Assembly: GCF_963678425.1 (NCBI RefSeq) | Contig: NZ_OY782854.1 | Coordinates: forward strand, 496,001-560,000 | From: an uncultured Bacteroides sp. | Lineage (GTDB): Bacteria > Bacteroidota > Bacteroidia > Bacteroidales > Bacteroidaceae | DNA length: 64,000 bases | Direction of reading: 5' to 3' | Shown: piece by piece, positions 54,422 to 63,259 of the stretch | Numbering within the stretch: position 1 is the first letter of the stretch | Layout: every line of letters starts with the position of its first letter | Notes under the pieces: generated by a model | Told to the model about the DNA's origin: nothing | What the model saw: the letters and a program-made list of their open reading frames with translations, nothing else | Databases searched by the model: none | Position numbers and translations under genes: made by a program

Positions 54422-57400
54422 ATGAAGAAAACGCAACGATGGTACCTGATTTGGGGTGCTTTGGCAATCGGCGTATTGCCTTTGAGAGCAGAAATTAAGG
54501 GCAGTCCGTCTAACCCGGAACAAATCCTGTCGTCTGTTCTTATGTCATCACGAAGTGAGGGAGCTCAGAATTCAAATGCCGTTCAGCAACAACGTAAAAT
54601 CGTTGGTACGGTAAAAGACGAAAAAGGAGTAGGAATTCCCAGTGTAAACATTAAGGTTAAAGGAACAAATTACAATACAGTTTCTGATTTTGATGGTAAC
54701 TTCTCTGTAACTGTTGATAAAAATGCTACTTTGATATTCACTTATGTAGGATTTAATAATCAGGAAGTCGTTGTAGGTAGTAAAAGTAAGCTAGACGTCA
54801 TCTTAAAAGAAGACTCAAAGACATTGAATGAGATTGTTGTAATTGGTTATGGTAAGATGAAGAAAGGTGACCTTTCTGCAGCTGTATCTACGGTCTCAAA
54901 TGTAAGCAAGTTGCAGGAACGTCCTGTTTCAAATGCGGCAGAAATGTTGCAGGGCCAAATCCCGGGTGTCTCTGTAGTATCCAATGGTGGTCACACCGGA
55001 TCAACTCCAACTATTACCATTCGTGGTATGGGATCAAGAAGCGGTGAAACTCCATTGTATGTTGTAGATGGTGTTCCCGGTGCTCCATTCAACTTTAGTG
55101 ATGTAACTTCTATTACTGTATTAAAAGATGCTGCTTCAGCTGCTATTTACGGTGCTTATGCCGGATCGGCAGGCGTTATATTAGTTACAACTAAACAGGC
55201 TACTTCAGGTAAACCATCATTTGAATATAGTGTGGTAAGTGGTTTATCTGCTTCACAGAATTTGCCACAATCTTTGACTATTGAAGAGGAGAGAAAGGTG
55301 CGGGCTGCTGCATTAGGCGGTGAGCAATATTTACCTGATGGCTGGGATGTAACTAAGAATCCTTATATTGGAACTACCCGTACTGACTGGGTTGATGCTA
55401 TTTTCAGAACAGCTCTTTATCAGCGTCATAATTTTGCTGTATCGGGTGGAACAGATGATTTCTCAAATCGTTTGTCATTGGAATATAATGATAAACAGGG
55501 AACTTTGTTAAATACCTATAATAAGGAAATTACTGCCCGCTTCAATTCTCAGTTTAAGTTTAATAAATATGTTCGTTTACGTGAAGACTTAAGCTGGCAA
55601 CAGTCAAGCCCCAGAGATGTAAATACAAGCAGTGCTGAGTCTGGAGTTCTGGTTAGTGCTCTTGAAATGCCTAGAAATGCCGAAGTTTATACAGCTGATG
55701 GCTCATTTGGAGGAACAGCTCCGCAGGATGCTGCTTATATCGCGAAATATGGTAGTAATTATTCTGATATTCACGGTGATGCAATTAACCCTGTGAGAAC
55801 ATTGACTGCAAATTTTATAGATTATAATTTGTCGAAGGTTACTTCTTCTACTTTTCTTGATATTATGGAACCTATCAGAGGGTTGAACTTTACATCACGT
55901 TTTACGTATAAAACTAACAACTCTTTCGAAAAGGATTTTTCTCCAAGACGTTTGGAACCAGGTAAACCAATGAATAGAAATAGTCTTTATTATGGCAGTT
56001 CCCGCTCATACGAATGGAATATTGAGAATACACTGACTTCTGATCGTGTTATCAATCGCCACAATATAGGGCTGATGGCATCTTCAACGACTACAGAATA
56101 TAAGTATCGTGATTTTTCAGCTTCAGCTAATGATTTTCAAAGTGAGGAGGAAGCATTGATGTATTTCGGAAATGCCGGGACATACCTTAATCCAAGCGAT
56201 TCTTATGCATTTGACAGAAATTTATCTATTGTAGGTAGAGCTTCATATAGCTGGGCCGATCGTTATTTTATGACAGCATCTATGCGTCGTGACTATGCCG
56301 GTCGTCTTCCTCAAGGTCATAAATATGGTGATTTCCCTTCAGCTACTCTAGCATGGAAGTTAACTTCTGAACCTTTTATGCCGAAAAGTGATGTACTGAA
56401 TCTGCTTAAATTGCGTGCCAGTTGGGGACGTATCGGTAACGTAGGATCAATTGCCTATGGATATGGTTATCCTACTTATTCTAATTATGTATTTGGTAGC
56501 GGTGATGTTGGTCAGCAAGCAGGTATTAATGCTCCTGTAGCTATCGGTAAATATAAAGCAAACGGTTACAATGCAAAACTAACCTGGGAAACCTCAGAAC
56601 AATTAGATTTAGGTGTTGATATTGCTATGTTTAATAACCGATTGAATGTGGTAGCCGATTATTATAATAAAAAAACAATGGGTTTGATCAGACAGCAGGA
56701 TGCAGGATGGACATCAAGCATTGGATTAGGAGCTATGTATATCAATGATGGCGAAATTCATAATAGTGGTTTCGAGTTTGCTGCAACCTGGAAAGATAAA
56801 ATCGGAGCTGTTGATTATTGGGTAAGCGGAAACTTTGCAACCCTGAAAAATGTAGTGTATAACATTGGTGCTGCCGATGCAACTGGTAACAAACCTGTAT
56901 GGACAGATGGCGGAACATTTAAAGATTTGAACCCTTATCGTACGGAAGAGGGAAAACCTTTGTATTCTTTCTATTTGGTGAAAAACGATGGCGTTTTTAA
57001 AACTCAATCGGAAATTGATAATTACAAGAATGCAGATGGAAAATTAATTCAACCAAAAGCACAAGTAGGCGATTTGAAATTCATTGATAAAAATGGAAAT
57101 GGCTCAATAGATAGTGGTGATAAGGAATTTATGGGTAATGCCATGCCTAAACTAACTTATGCATTTTCAACTGGTTTTAACTGGAAGAAGCTAAGCTTTA
57201 GCATGATGTTGCAAGGTGTTGCCAATACTAAGATTTTCAATGCTTACAAATTCCTTACATTGAATGAATCAGTAAGTAACTTTAACCGTTCACGCGAAAT
57301 TCTGAAAGCTCTGAATGGTCCAAATAACGCTGTACCTCGTATTTCTGCTTCTGATCCTAATGGTAACTTCTCAACAGTTTCCGATTATTATCTGGAAAAT

Positions 57401-57637
57401 GGAAGTTACTTGAGAGTTAAGAACGTTACTGTTGGATACTCACTAACCAGTCTGCTTCAGAAATGGAACTATTTAGCTTCACGCAACAGTTCATTGGATT
57501 TAACGTTTAGCGTTGATAACCTTGCTACAATCACATCTTATTCAGGAATTGACCCTGAAGTAGGTGGAGTAGGTCTTGATGGCGGACAATATCCTATTGC
57601 CAGAACATTCTCATTAGGATTGAAATTGAAATTTTAA
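54422..57637 (+). CDS. SusC/RagA-family TonB-dependent outer-membrane transporter
   Basis: Complete transporter of 1071 residues from ATG 54422 (MKKTQRWYLIWGALAIG); an earlier ATG at 54398 adds eight residues. After the signal and a short linker comes the carboxypeptidase-like domain (IVGTVKDEKGVGIPSVNIKV), the TonB box region NEIVVIGYGKMKKGDLSAAV, and the plug with MLQGQIPGVSVVSNGGHTGS, TITIRGMGSR, LYVVDGVPG and VLKDAASAAIYGAYAGSAG. The barrel ends in SLGLKLKF with terminal Phe. It imports oligosaccharides, here probably mannose-containing given the GH92 gene in the same locus. Confidence 0.96.
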   Translation: MKKTQRWYLIWGALAIGVLPLRAEIKGSPSNPEQILSSVLMSSRSEGAQNSNAVQQQRKIVGTVKDEKGVGIPSVNIKVKGTNYNTVSDFDGNFSVTVDKNATLIFTYVGFNNQEVVVGSKSKLDVILKEDSKTLNEIVVIGYGKMKKGDLSAAVSTVSNVSKLQERPVSNAAEMLQGQIPGVSVVSNGGHTGSTPTITIRGMGSRSGETPLYVVDGVPGAPFNFSDVTSITVLKDAASAAIYGAYAGSAGVILVTTKQATSGKPSFEYSVVSGLSASQNLPQSLTIEEERKVRAAALGGEQYLPDGWDVTKNPYIGTTRTDWVDAIFRTALYQRHNFAVSGGTDDFSNRLSLEYNDKQGTLLNTYNKEITARFNSQFKFNKYVRLREDLSWQQSSPRDVNTSSAESGVLVSALEMPRNAEVYTADGSFGGTAPQDAAYIAKYGSNYSDIHGDAINPVRTLTANFIDYNLSKVTSSTFLDIMEPIRGLNFTSRFTYKTNNSFEKDFSPRRLEPGKPMNRNSLYYGSSRSYEWNIENTLTSDRVINRHNIGLMASSTTTEYKYRDFSASANDFQSEEEALMYFGNAGTYLNPSDSYAFDRNLSIVGRASYSWADRYFMTASMRRDYAGRLPQGHKYGDFPSATLAWKLTSEPFMPKSDVLNLLKLRASWGRIGNVGSIAYGYGYPTYSNYVFGSGDVGQQAGINAPVAIGKYKANGYNAKLTWETSEQLDLGVDIAMFNNRLNVVADYYNKKTMGLIRQQDAGWTSSIGLGAMYINDGEIHNSGFEFAATWKDKIGAVDYWVSGNFATLKNVVYNIGAADATGNKPVWTDGGTFKDLNPYRTEEGKPLYSFYLVKNDGVFKTQSEIDNYKNADGKLIQPKAQVGDLKFIDKNGNGSIDSGDKEFMGNAMPKLTYAFSTGFNWKKLSFSMMLQGVANTKIFNAYKFLTLNESVSNFNRSREILKALNGPNNAVPRISASDPNGNFSTVSDYYLENGSYLRVKNVTVGYSLTSLLQKWNYLASRNSSLDLTFSVDNLATITSYSGIDPEVGGVGLDGGQYPIARTFSLGLKLKF

Positions 57638-57660
57638 TAACCCAGTTAAAAGTTTAAAAG

Positions 57661-59331
57661 ATGAAATTTAAAACTATATCAATATTACTACTGTCATCAC
57701 TCTCTTTAGCATCGTGTAGTGATTGGCTGGATGTAAAATCAGAAGGAACTGCCACTGAAGCAAGTTTCTGGAAATCAGATAAGGACTTTAGTGATGCCTT
57801 GGTTGCTGTCTATTCAAATTTGGAGTTGGAAGAAACCTGGGGACGAAACCTGTTCTGGGAACAAGGTGCATCAGATGATGTGTTCTTTTCACGTGCAAGA
57901 GGTAACGCTCAAATGAACCTGGCTAACCTGAATATGGATGGTTCTACGGAAAGTAGCATTAAGGATTTTTATAATTATATGTATCAAATGATGGCTCGTT
58001 CGAACAACATCATTTATAATGGATTAAAATTACAAAGTCCTTCTACTGCCATTAGCCGTCATATTGGTGAAGCTTATTTCTTGCGTGCTTTCTCTCATTT
58101 CATGATAGCCTATCGTTATGGAAGGGCTGACAATGGTGTTCCCTTTGTAAGATATGAGGATTATAATCCTTATGATGACAGTACCATTCCTCCACAAAGA
58201 GCTACTGTGATGGAAAATTACGATCTGATTATTCAGGATCTGGATAAAGCGATAGAAAGATTGCCTTGGTTTAATGAATATACAGCGGACGATTATGGAC
58301 GTGCCACGAAAGATGCTGCAATTGCCTTGAAGGTAAAAACCTATGCTTACTGGGCACAACATGACAAAACAAAGTGGGCACAAATTCCTGCCTTGGTTGA
58401 TAAACTGGAAACAGAAGGCGGACGTGGTTTGCTTGATAACTTCTCAGATGTATTTACTGTTGCAAACGAATGGAGTAAAGAGTCTATCTGGGCTATTAAC
58501 TCAACAGGTGCAACAATAGCAGGAAGTATTTTCCCGGGTATCTGTCTTGACAATAAAGGATGGGGACGCTATAACGGTTGGGGTAACTTTAAACCAACAT
58601 TGGAGTTATGGGCTGAATATAACCAGAATGATTTACGCCGTCCGGTTACAATGATGCAGTATGGAGATGAATTTACGTTCTTTGGTGAAAAACGCAAATT
58701 CTATTCTTCAACCGACCTTGAATGCGGATTTATGTTTAATAAATACATGGATCCTTATAAATATGGTTCAGTTAATGAAAAAGGTGCGGGCGTTTCTTCT
58801 TATGTATCTAGTAATGGTGACCGCCCAACAACCGATCTGAATGTACCGGTTATGCGTTTTGCAGAGATGCTATTGTTTAAGGCCGAAGCTTTGATAGAAC
58901 AAGGTCATAGTCCCGAAGCAGCTCCTGTGCTAAACAGAATAGCTAAACGTGCAGGTATGGGTGAACCTTATACAAATCCTACAATTTATAATTTGATGCA
59001 CGAACGTCGTTGTGAGTTGGCTGGTGAATATACTGATCGTGTAATGGATCTTAAACGTTGGACAGCTGAAGGTTATACTGATGCAAAAACTCGTTTGGAG
59101 TCTGCAAAACATGGCTTGAAGTATCTAAATCGTTCAGACCCTGCATCTGCTCTGGATACTACTAATGGTGCTGAAATGACTATTAATGGAAAGACCTACA
59201 AAGGGGTTATTCAGATTATGGCAGCCAAAACTTATGATGCAACAAAAGGTTGTGTGTTGCCCTATGCGGTTAATGAAGTGATAAAAGCGAAGGGTGCTTT
59301 GAAACAAAATAATGGATATCCTTCAAAATAA
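57661..59331 (+). CDS. SusD/RagB-family nutrient-binding outer-membrane lipoprotein
   Basis: 556-residue SusD partner, 23 bp after susC. Lipoprotein signal with lipobox SLASC near residue 19, then SDWLDVKSEG. Signatures: AYFLRAFSHFMIAYRYG in the TPR core, VPVMRFAEMLLFKAEALIEQG, and the C-terminal HERRCELAGEYTDRVMDLKRW. The C-terminus has a GAEMTINGKTYKGVIQI insert before LPYAVNEVIKAKG. It is followed by a hairpin and then GH92. Confidence 0.95.
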   Translation: MKFKTISILLLSSLSLASCSDWLDVKSEGTATEASFWKSDKDFSDALVAVYSNLELEETWGRNLFWEQGASDDVFFSRARGNAQMNLANLNMDGSTESSIKDFYNYMYQMMARSNNIIYNGLKLQSPSTAISRHIGEAYFLRAFSHFMIAYRYGRADNGVPFVRYEDYNPYDDSTIPPQRATVMENYDLIIQDLDKAIERLPWFNEYTADDYGRATKDAAIALKVKTYAYWAQHDKTKWAQIPALVDKLETEGGRGLLDNFSDVFTVANEWSKESIWAINSTGATIAGSIFPGICLDNKGWGRYNGWGNFKPTLELWAEYNQNDLRRPVTMMQYGDEFTFFGEKRKFYSSTDLECGFMFNKYMDPYKYGSVNEKGAGVSSYVSSNGDRPTTDLNVPVMRFAEMLLFKAEALIEQGHSPEAAPVLNRIAKRAGMGEPYTNPTIYNLMHERRCELAGEYTDRVMDLKRWTAEGYTDAKTRLESAKHGLKYLNRSDPASALDTTNGAEMTINGKTYKGVIQIMAAKTYDATKGCVLPYAVNEVIKAKGALKQNNGYPSK

Positions 59332-59360
59332 TTTATTTTATCAAATAATATGAATCAATG

Positions 59361-59399
59361 AAAGGGGATGGAGGAGATCTTCATCCCTTTTCTTATTTT
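59361..59399 (+). terminator. Hairpin terminator/attenuator between susD and GH92
   Basis: AAAGGGGATG pairs with CATCCCTTTT (one bulged G) around an 11-nt loop, followed by CTTATTTTT. It lies 29 bp after susD. Like the hairpin at 27736 it would lower expression of the enzyme genes relative to susCD. Confidence 0.7.
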
Positions 59400-59419
59400 T
59401 CGCAATAAAAAAGAAATTA

Positions 59420-62347
59420 ATGAAGTCCGTATTTAAATTATTAGCATTGTTGTTCTTATTTTCCGGATGTAATCAACAGAAAATAGAATTGGCGAGATAT
59501 GTTGACCCTTTTATTGGCACTGGAGGACATGGACATACTTATCCCGGAGCTACTCAGCCGTTGGGCGCAGTTCAGCTAAGTCCGGATACTCGTTTTGGTA
59601 ACTGGGATGCTTGTGCGGGTTACTATTATAATGATTCTACCATTAACGGATTTTCGCATACTCATTTAAGTGGAACCGGATGCATTGATTTGGGTGATGT
59701 TTTATTTCGTCCTTTGGCCAAAAGCACAGAGTCTGTTTCTTTAAATGATATTTTGCAACCTTCGCCCTTTTCTCATAAAGATGAAAAGGCATATCCCGGA
59801 TATTATTCAGTTATCCTGAAAGACGGGAATATAAAGACGGAACTCACGTCGACTATTTATACAGGTGTTCATCGTTATACCTTCTCTAAGGGAACACCAA
59901 AATCTATTGCCATTGATTTAGCTCATTCATTGGACAATGAATTTATTTACGAGAGCGAGATCGCAAAAACAGGAATTAATGAAATTTCGGGTATGCGCCG
60001 TACCCGCGGATGGGTAGATAATCAATATGTATATTTTGTGGCACAATTTTCTCAACCTATTCAGTCGCTCTCTTTTTTTAATGAGGGAAAAAAAGTTCTA
60101 GATAATACAACCCTAAAGGGGAAAAATATTCAGGCAGTTGCCGGGTTTAATTCAAATGACAAGAAGCCAATTGTGGTTAAAGTCGGTTTATCTATTGTAA
60201 GCAGAGAAAATGCAAGGGAAAATCTGCAACACGATGTTTCAGGGTTTGATTTTGAGGCTGTACGTAACACTTCTTTTAATGAATGGGATAAAGCACTGGC
60301 TGCTTTTCAGGTTACTGGCGGACGACAAGATGATATAAAGAATTTCTATACTGCTTTGTACCATACGTTGGTGGTACCCAATATTGTTAGTGATGTGAAT
60401 GGCGATTATCGCCGTCAGGATTTGTCAGTTGGTCATTTGCCAAAAGATAAAAAACAATATTCCACTTTCTCAATCTGGGATACGTTCCGTGCATGGAATC
60501 CATTAATGACACTTACCGATACAACATTGGTGAAGAATACGATAAATTCTTTTCTCAACATTTATGATGAATCGGGAGAATTGCCCATTTGGCCTTTATC
60601 GGCAGGAGAAACGGGTACTATGATTGGTTACCATTCGGTAGCAGTTATTTCGGATGCTTATTTAAAAGGCATACGCAGTTTTGATGCAGAAAAGGCATTG
60701 AAGGCGATGGTGGCATCCTCTGAAAAAAATAAAAAAGGAGCGGATTATTACATTAAATGCGGATTCATTCCCTCTAATATAAAAAAGGAATCTATCTCTT
60801 GTCTTCTGGAATTTGCTTATGACGACTGGGCTATAGCACAAATGGCTAAAGCAATGGGTAAAGATGAAATATACAATACGTATATAAAACGTTCCCGGAA
60901 TTACTTGAATGTATTCGATGGATACACAGGCTTTTTCCGTGGCAAAAGATTAGACGGTAATTGGGATACTCCTTTTAATCCTTACGAAATTAGTCGCAAT
61001 TACACTGAAGCCAATGCCTGGCAGTATCGTTTCTTTGTTCCTCATGACATTAACGGATTGGTTAGCCTTATGGGCGGGAAAGACAACTTTATCAATGCCC
61101 TTGATTCATTGTTCACAACTAATTCTCCGCTGGTGGGAGATTTGGTTGATGTGTCCGGACTGGTTGGTCAATATGCTCATGGCAATGAGCCTAGTCATCA
61201 CATGGCCTATTTGTATAATTATGTTGGTCGGCCCTGGAAAACCCAGCAGATGGTTCGCAGATTGCTAAGGGAAATGTATCATCCTGCTCCCGATGGTATA
61301 AGTGGCAATGAAGATTGCGGTCAGATGTCGGCCTGGTATGTGCTTAGCAGTTTAGGACTTTATCCTGTGTGTCCCGGTTCAAATGAATTTAATCTTACCT
61401 CTCCTCTGTTCGGAAAAGCTGTAATCACTTTAGCAAACGGGAAGAAGCTAGCTATTGTCTCAAATAATCCGGAGGAAAATACTTATATTGAAAAGGTTGA
61501 ATTAAACGGAACCGTTATTGATAAAAACTATATAACCTATAATCAACTGATGGAAGGAGGTACTTTAAAATTTACTTTGTGCCCCGAACCCAATTATAAG
61601 CGAGGTTACTCAGAGAATGCTTCCCCATATTCTTATACAAAGAAACCATTTGCGTCAATTCCTTATATTGAAAAAGACCTGGATTTTTTTCCAGGTCAGG
61701 TAGAGATCACTATGGGATCTGCTACTCCCGATTGTGATATAAAATATACGCTTAATGGAGAAGAACCAACTGAACAATCACCCAATTATGATGATCCTTT
61801 TATAATTGATAAATCAACAGAGATAAGAGCCAAAGCTTATAAAAACGGTTTGGAACCTAGCCCCACTATGATAATTAGTGCAACGAAGGCTGTTCTTGAT
61901 GAGGCTTTGAATGTAGTGCCATCTGAGCATGGAACTTCCTATCAATATTACGAAGGACAGTTCAATAAAGTATCTGATATCTCTTTGTCGAAAGTTAAAG
62001 AAAGTGGTACTTTAGCAGAACCATCTATTTCCTGGGCTAAACAACCGGATCATTTTGCTTTTGTATTTCAGGGATTGATTTATGCTCTGGAAGATGGTGT
62101 GTTTGAGTTCCAGACAAAATCAGATGATGGCAGTATGCTTTATATCAATGGAAAAGAAGTGGTAAACAATGATGGTTCACATGCAGCTATTTCAGCCAGT
62201 GGAAAGATTGGCTTGAAGAAAGGATACCATTTTTATAAATTACTCTATTTTGAAGATTACGAAGGTGAGAGTTTAGAATGGGCCTGGAAAACGCCCCAAT
62301 CAAAAGGATTTACCCCGATTCCTGCGACAAACCTGTTTATTAAATGA
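59420..62347 (+). CDS. GH92 exo-alpha-mannosidase lipoprotein with chitobiase-C and PA14-like C-terminal domains
   Basis: 975-residue predicted lipoprotein (lipobox FLFSGC near residue 17). The GH92 core is clear: ARYVDPFIGTGGHGHTYPGA, PLGAVQLSPDTR, GFSHTHLSGTGC, SIWDTFRAWNPLMTL, GNEPSHHMAYLYNYVG, and GNEDCGQMSAWYVLSSLG with the expected general-acid Glu. It is a calcium-dependent inverting alpha-mannosidase family. After ~residue 740, where many GH92 proteins end, come a chitobiase C-terminal-like domain (PDCDIKYTLNGEEPTEQSP) and a PA14-like domain (GVFEFQTKSDDGSMLYINGK), both likely sugar-binding. It begins 88 bp after susD, past a hairpin. Confidence 0.94.
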   Translation: MKSVFKLLALLFLFSGCNQQKIELARYVDPFIGTGGHGHTYPGATQPLGAVQLSPDTRFGNWDACAGYYYNDSTINGFSHTHLSGTGCIDLGDVLFRPLAKSTESVSLNDILQPSPFSHKDEKAYPGYYSVILKDGNIKTELTSTIYTGVHRYTFSKGTPKSIAIDLAHSLDNEFIYESEIAKTGINEISGMRRTRGWVDNQYVYFVAQFSQPIQSLSFFNEGKKVLDNTTLKGKNIQAVAGFNSNDKKPIVVKVGLSIVSRENARENLQHDVSGFDFEAVRNTSFNEWDKALAAFQVTGGRQDDIKNFYTALYHTLVVPNIVSDVNGDYRRQDLSVGHLPKDKKQYSTFSIWDTFRAWNPLMTLTDTTLVKNTINSFLNIYDESGELPIWPLSAGETGTMIGYHSVAVISDAYLKGIRSFDAEKALKAMVASSEKNKKGADYYIKCGFIPSNIKKESISCLLEFAYDDWAIAQMAKAMGKDEIYNTYIKRSRNYLNVFDGYTGFFRGKRLDGNWDTPFNPYEISRNYTEANAWQYRFFVPHDINGLVSLMGGKDNFINALDSLFTTNSPLVGDLVDVSGLVGQYAHGNEPSHHMAYLYNYVGRPWKTQQMVRRLLREMYHPAPDGISGNEDCGQMSAWYVLSSLGLYPVCPGSNEFNLTSPLFGKAVITLANGKKLAIVSNNPEENTYIEKVELNGTVIDKNYITYNQLMEGGTLKFTLCPEPNYKRGYSENASPYSYTKKPFASIPYIEKDLDFFPGQVEITMGSATPDCDIKYTLNGEEPTEQSPNYDDPFIIDKSTEIRAKAYKNGLEPSPTMIISATKAVLDEALNVVPSEHGTSYQYYEGQFNKVSDISLSKVKESGTLAEPSISWAKQPDHFAFVFQGLIYALEDGVFEFQTKSDDGSMLYINGKEVVNNDGSHAAISASGKIGLKKGYHFYKLLYFEDYEGESLEWAWKTPQSKGFTPIPATNLFIK

Positions 62348-62367
62348 AAGTTTTAAATTATATAGTT

Positions 62368-63234
62368 ATGAAAAAGTTTGTTTTTATACTGTTGCTGCCT
62401 TTTCTTGTTTCCTGGACTACTCCGAAACAAGATGCGGAAGTAAACGGGATTAATGTGATGACATTCAATATCAGGTATGATAACCCTGAAGACAGCCTGA
62501 ATAATTGGAGCTACAGAAAAGAGAATGCAGCTAATGCTATCCGTTTTTATGATGTGGATATTTTAGGAACTCAGGAAGTCCTTCACAATCAGCTTACCGA
62601 TCTGAAGAGTCTTCTGCCGGGTTATGAGGCTTTGGGCGTAGGTCGCAAAGATGGTAAGGAAAAAGGAGAATATAGCGCTCTTTGGTTTAAGAAGAATCGC
62701 TTCAGTTTGGTTAAATCAGGCTATTTCTGGTTGAGCCAGACTCCTGAAATCGCAGGTTCGTTAGGGTGGGATGGTGCTTGTGAACGCATTGCAACCTGGG
62801 CTATTCTGAAAGACAAGAGAACCAATAAACGTGTATTTGTACTCAATACCCATTTTGACCATATTGGAACAGTAGCCCGCAGAGAAAGCGTAAAGCTTAT
62901 TCTGAACCGTATTTATAAGATTAGCCAGGGTCTTCCTGTTATTGTAACTGGTGATTTTAATTCCGAACCATCATCAAGTGTTGTTAAATCTCTGACTGAT
63001 TCTGGCAATTCCAGGCATTTAACAGATTCACGCGCTGTATCTCCTCTTATTTACGGTCCGGCATGGAGTTTTCACGATTTTGGAAAGATCCCTTTGAAAG
63101 AACGCTCGTTGATTGATTATATTTTCGTGCGTAACGAAGTAAAAGTTTTAAAATATGGAGTATTGGCTGAAACGAACAATTCTACATTTCTGTCAGATCA
63201 TGCTCCGGTATTGATTCGTATAGCCATTAAATAA
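62368..63234 (+). CDS. Secreted endonuclease/exonuclease/phosphatase (EEP) family protein
   Basis: 288-residue exported protein. Start 62368 (MKKFVFILLLPFLVSW) gives a clean signal peptide; an ATG at 62344 overlaps the GH92 stop codon and would add eight residues. EEP motifs are all present: NVMTFNIRYDNPED (Asn), DILGTQEVLHNQ (metal Glu), VFVLNTHFDHIG, VIVTGDFNSEPSS (D-x-N) and the C-terminal FLSDHAPVLIRI (S-D-H). PUL-encoded EEP proteins often act as phosphatases on sugar or inositol phosphates, not as nucleases. With the three other phosphoesterases in this PUL, a phosphorylated glycan substrate is likely. It is followed after 25 bp by the alkaline phosphatase gene. Confidence 0.9.
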   Translation: MKKFVFILLLPFLVSWTTPKQDAEVNGINVMTFNIRYDNPEDSLNNWSYRKENAANAIRFYDVDILGTQEVLHNQLTDLKSLLPGYEALGVGRKDGKEKGEYSALWFKKNRFSLVKSGYFWLSQTPEIAGSLGWDGACERIATWAILKDKRTNKRVFVLNTHFDHIGTVARRESVKLILNRIYKISQGLPVIVTGDFNSEPSSSVVKSLTDSGNSRHLTDSRAVSPLIYGPAWSFHDFGKIPLKERSLIDYIFVRNEVKVLKYGVLAETNNSTFLSDHAPVLIRIAIK

Positions 63235-63259
63235 TTAATAATCATTTAGAATAATAGAG

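Noticed and set aside
58030..58383. 117-codon minus-strand frame opposite the third susD
   Set aside because: Antisense shadow of a clear SusD gene.
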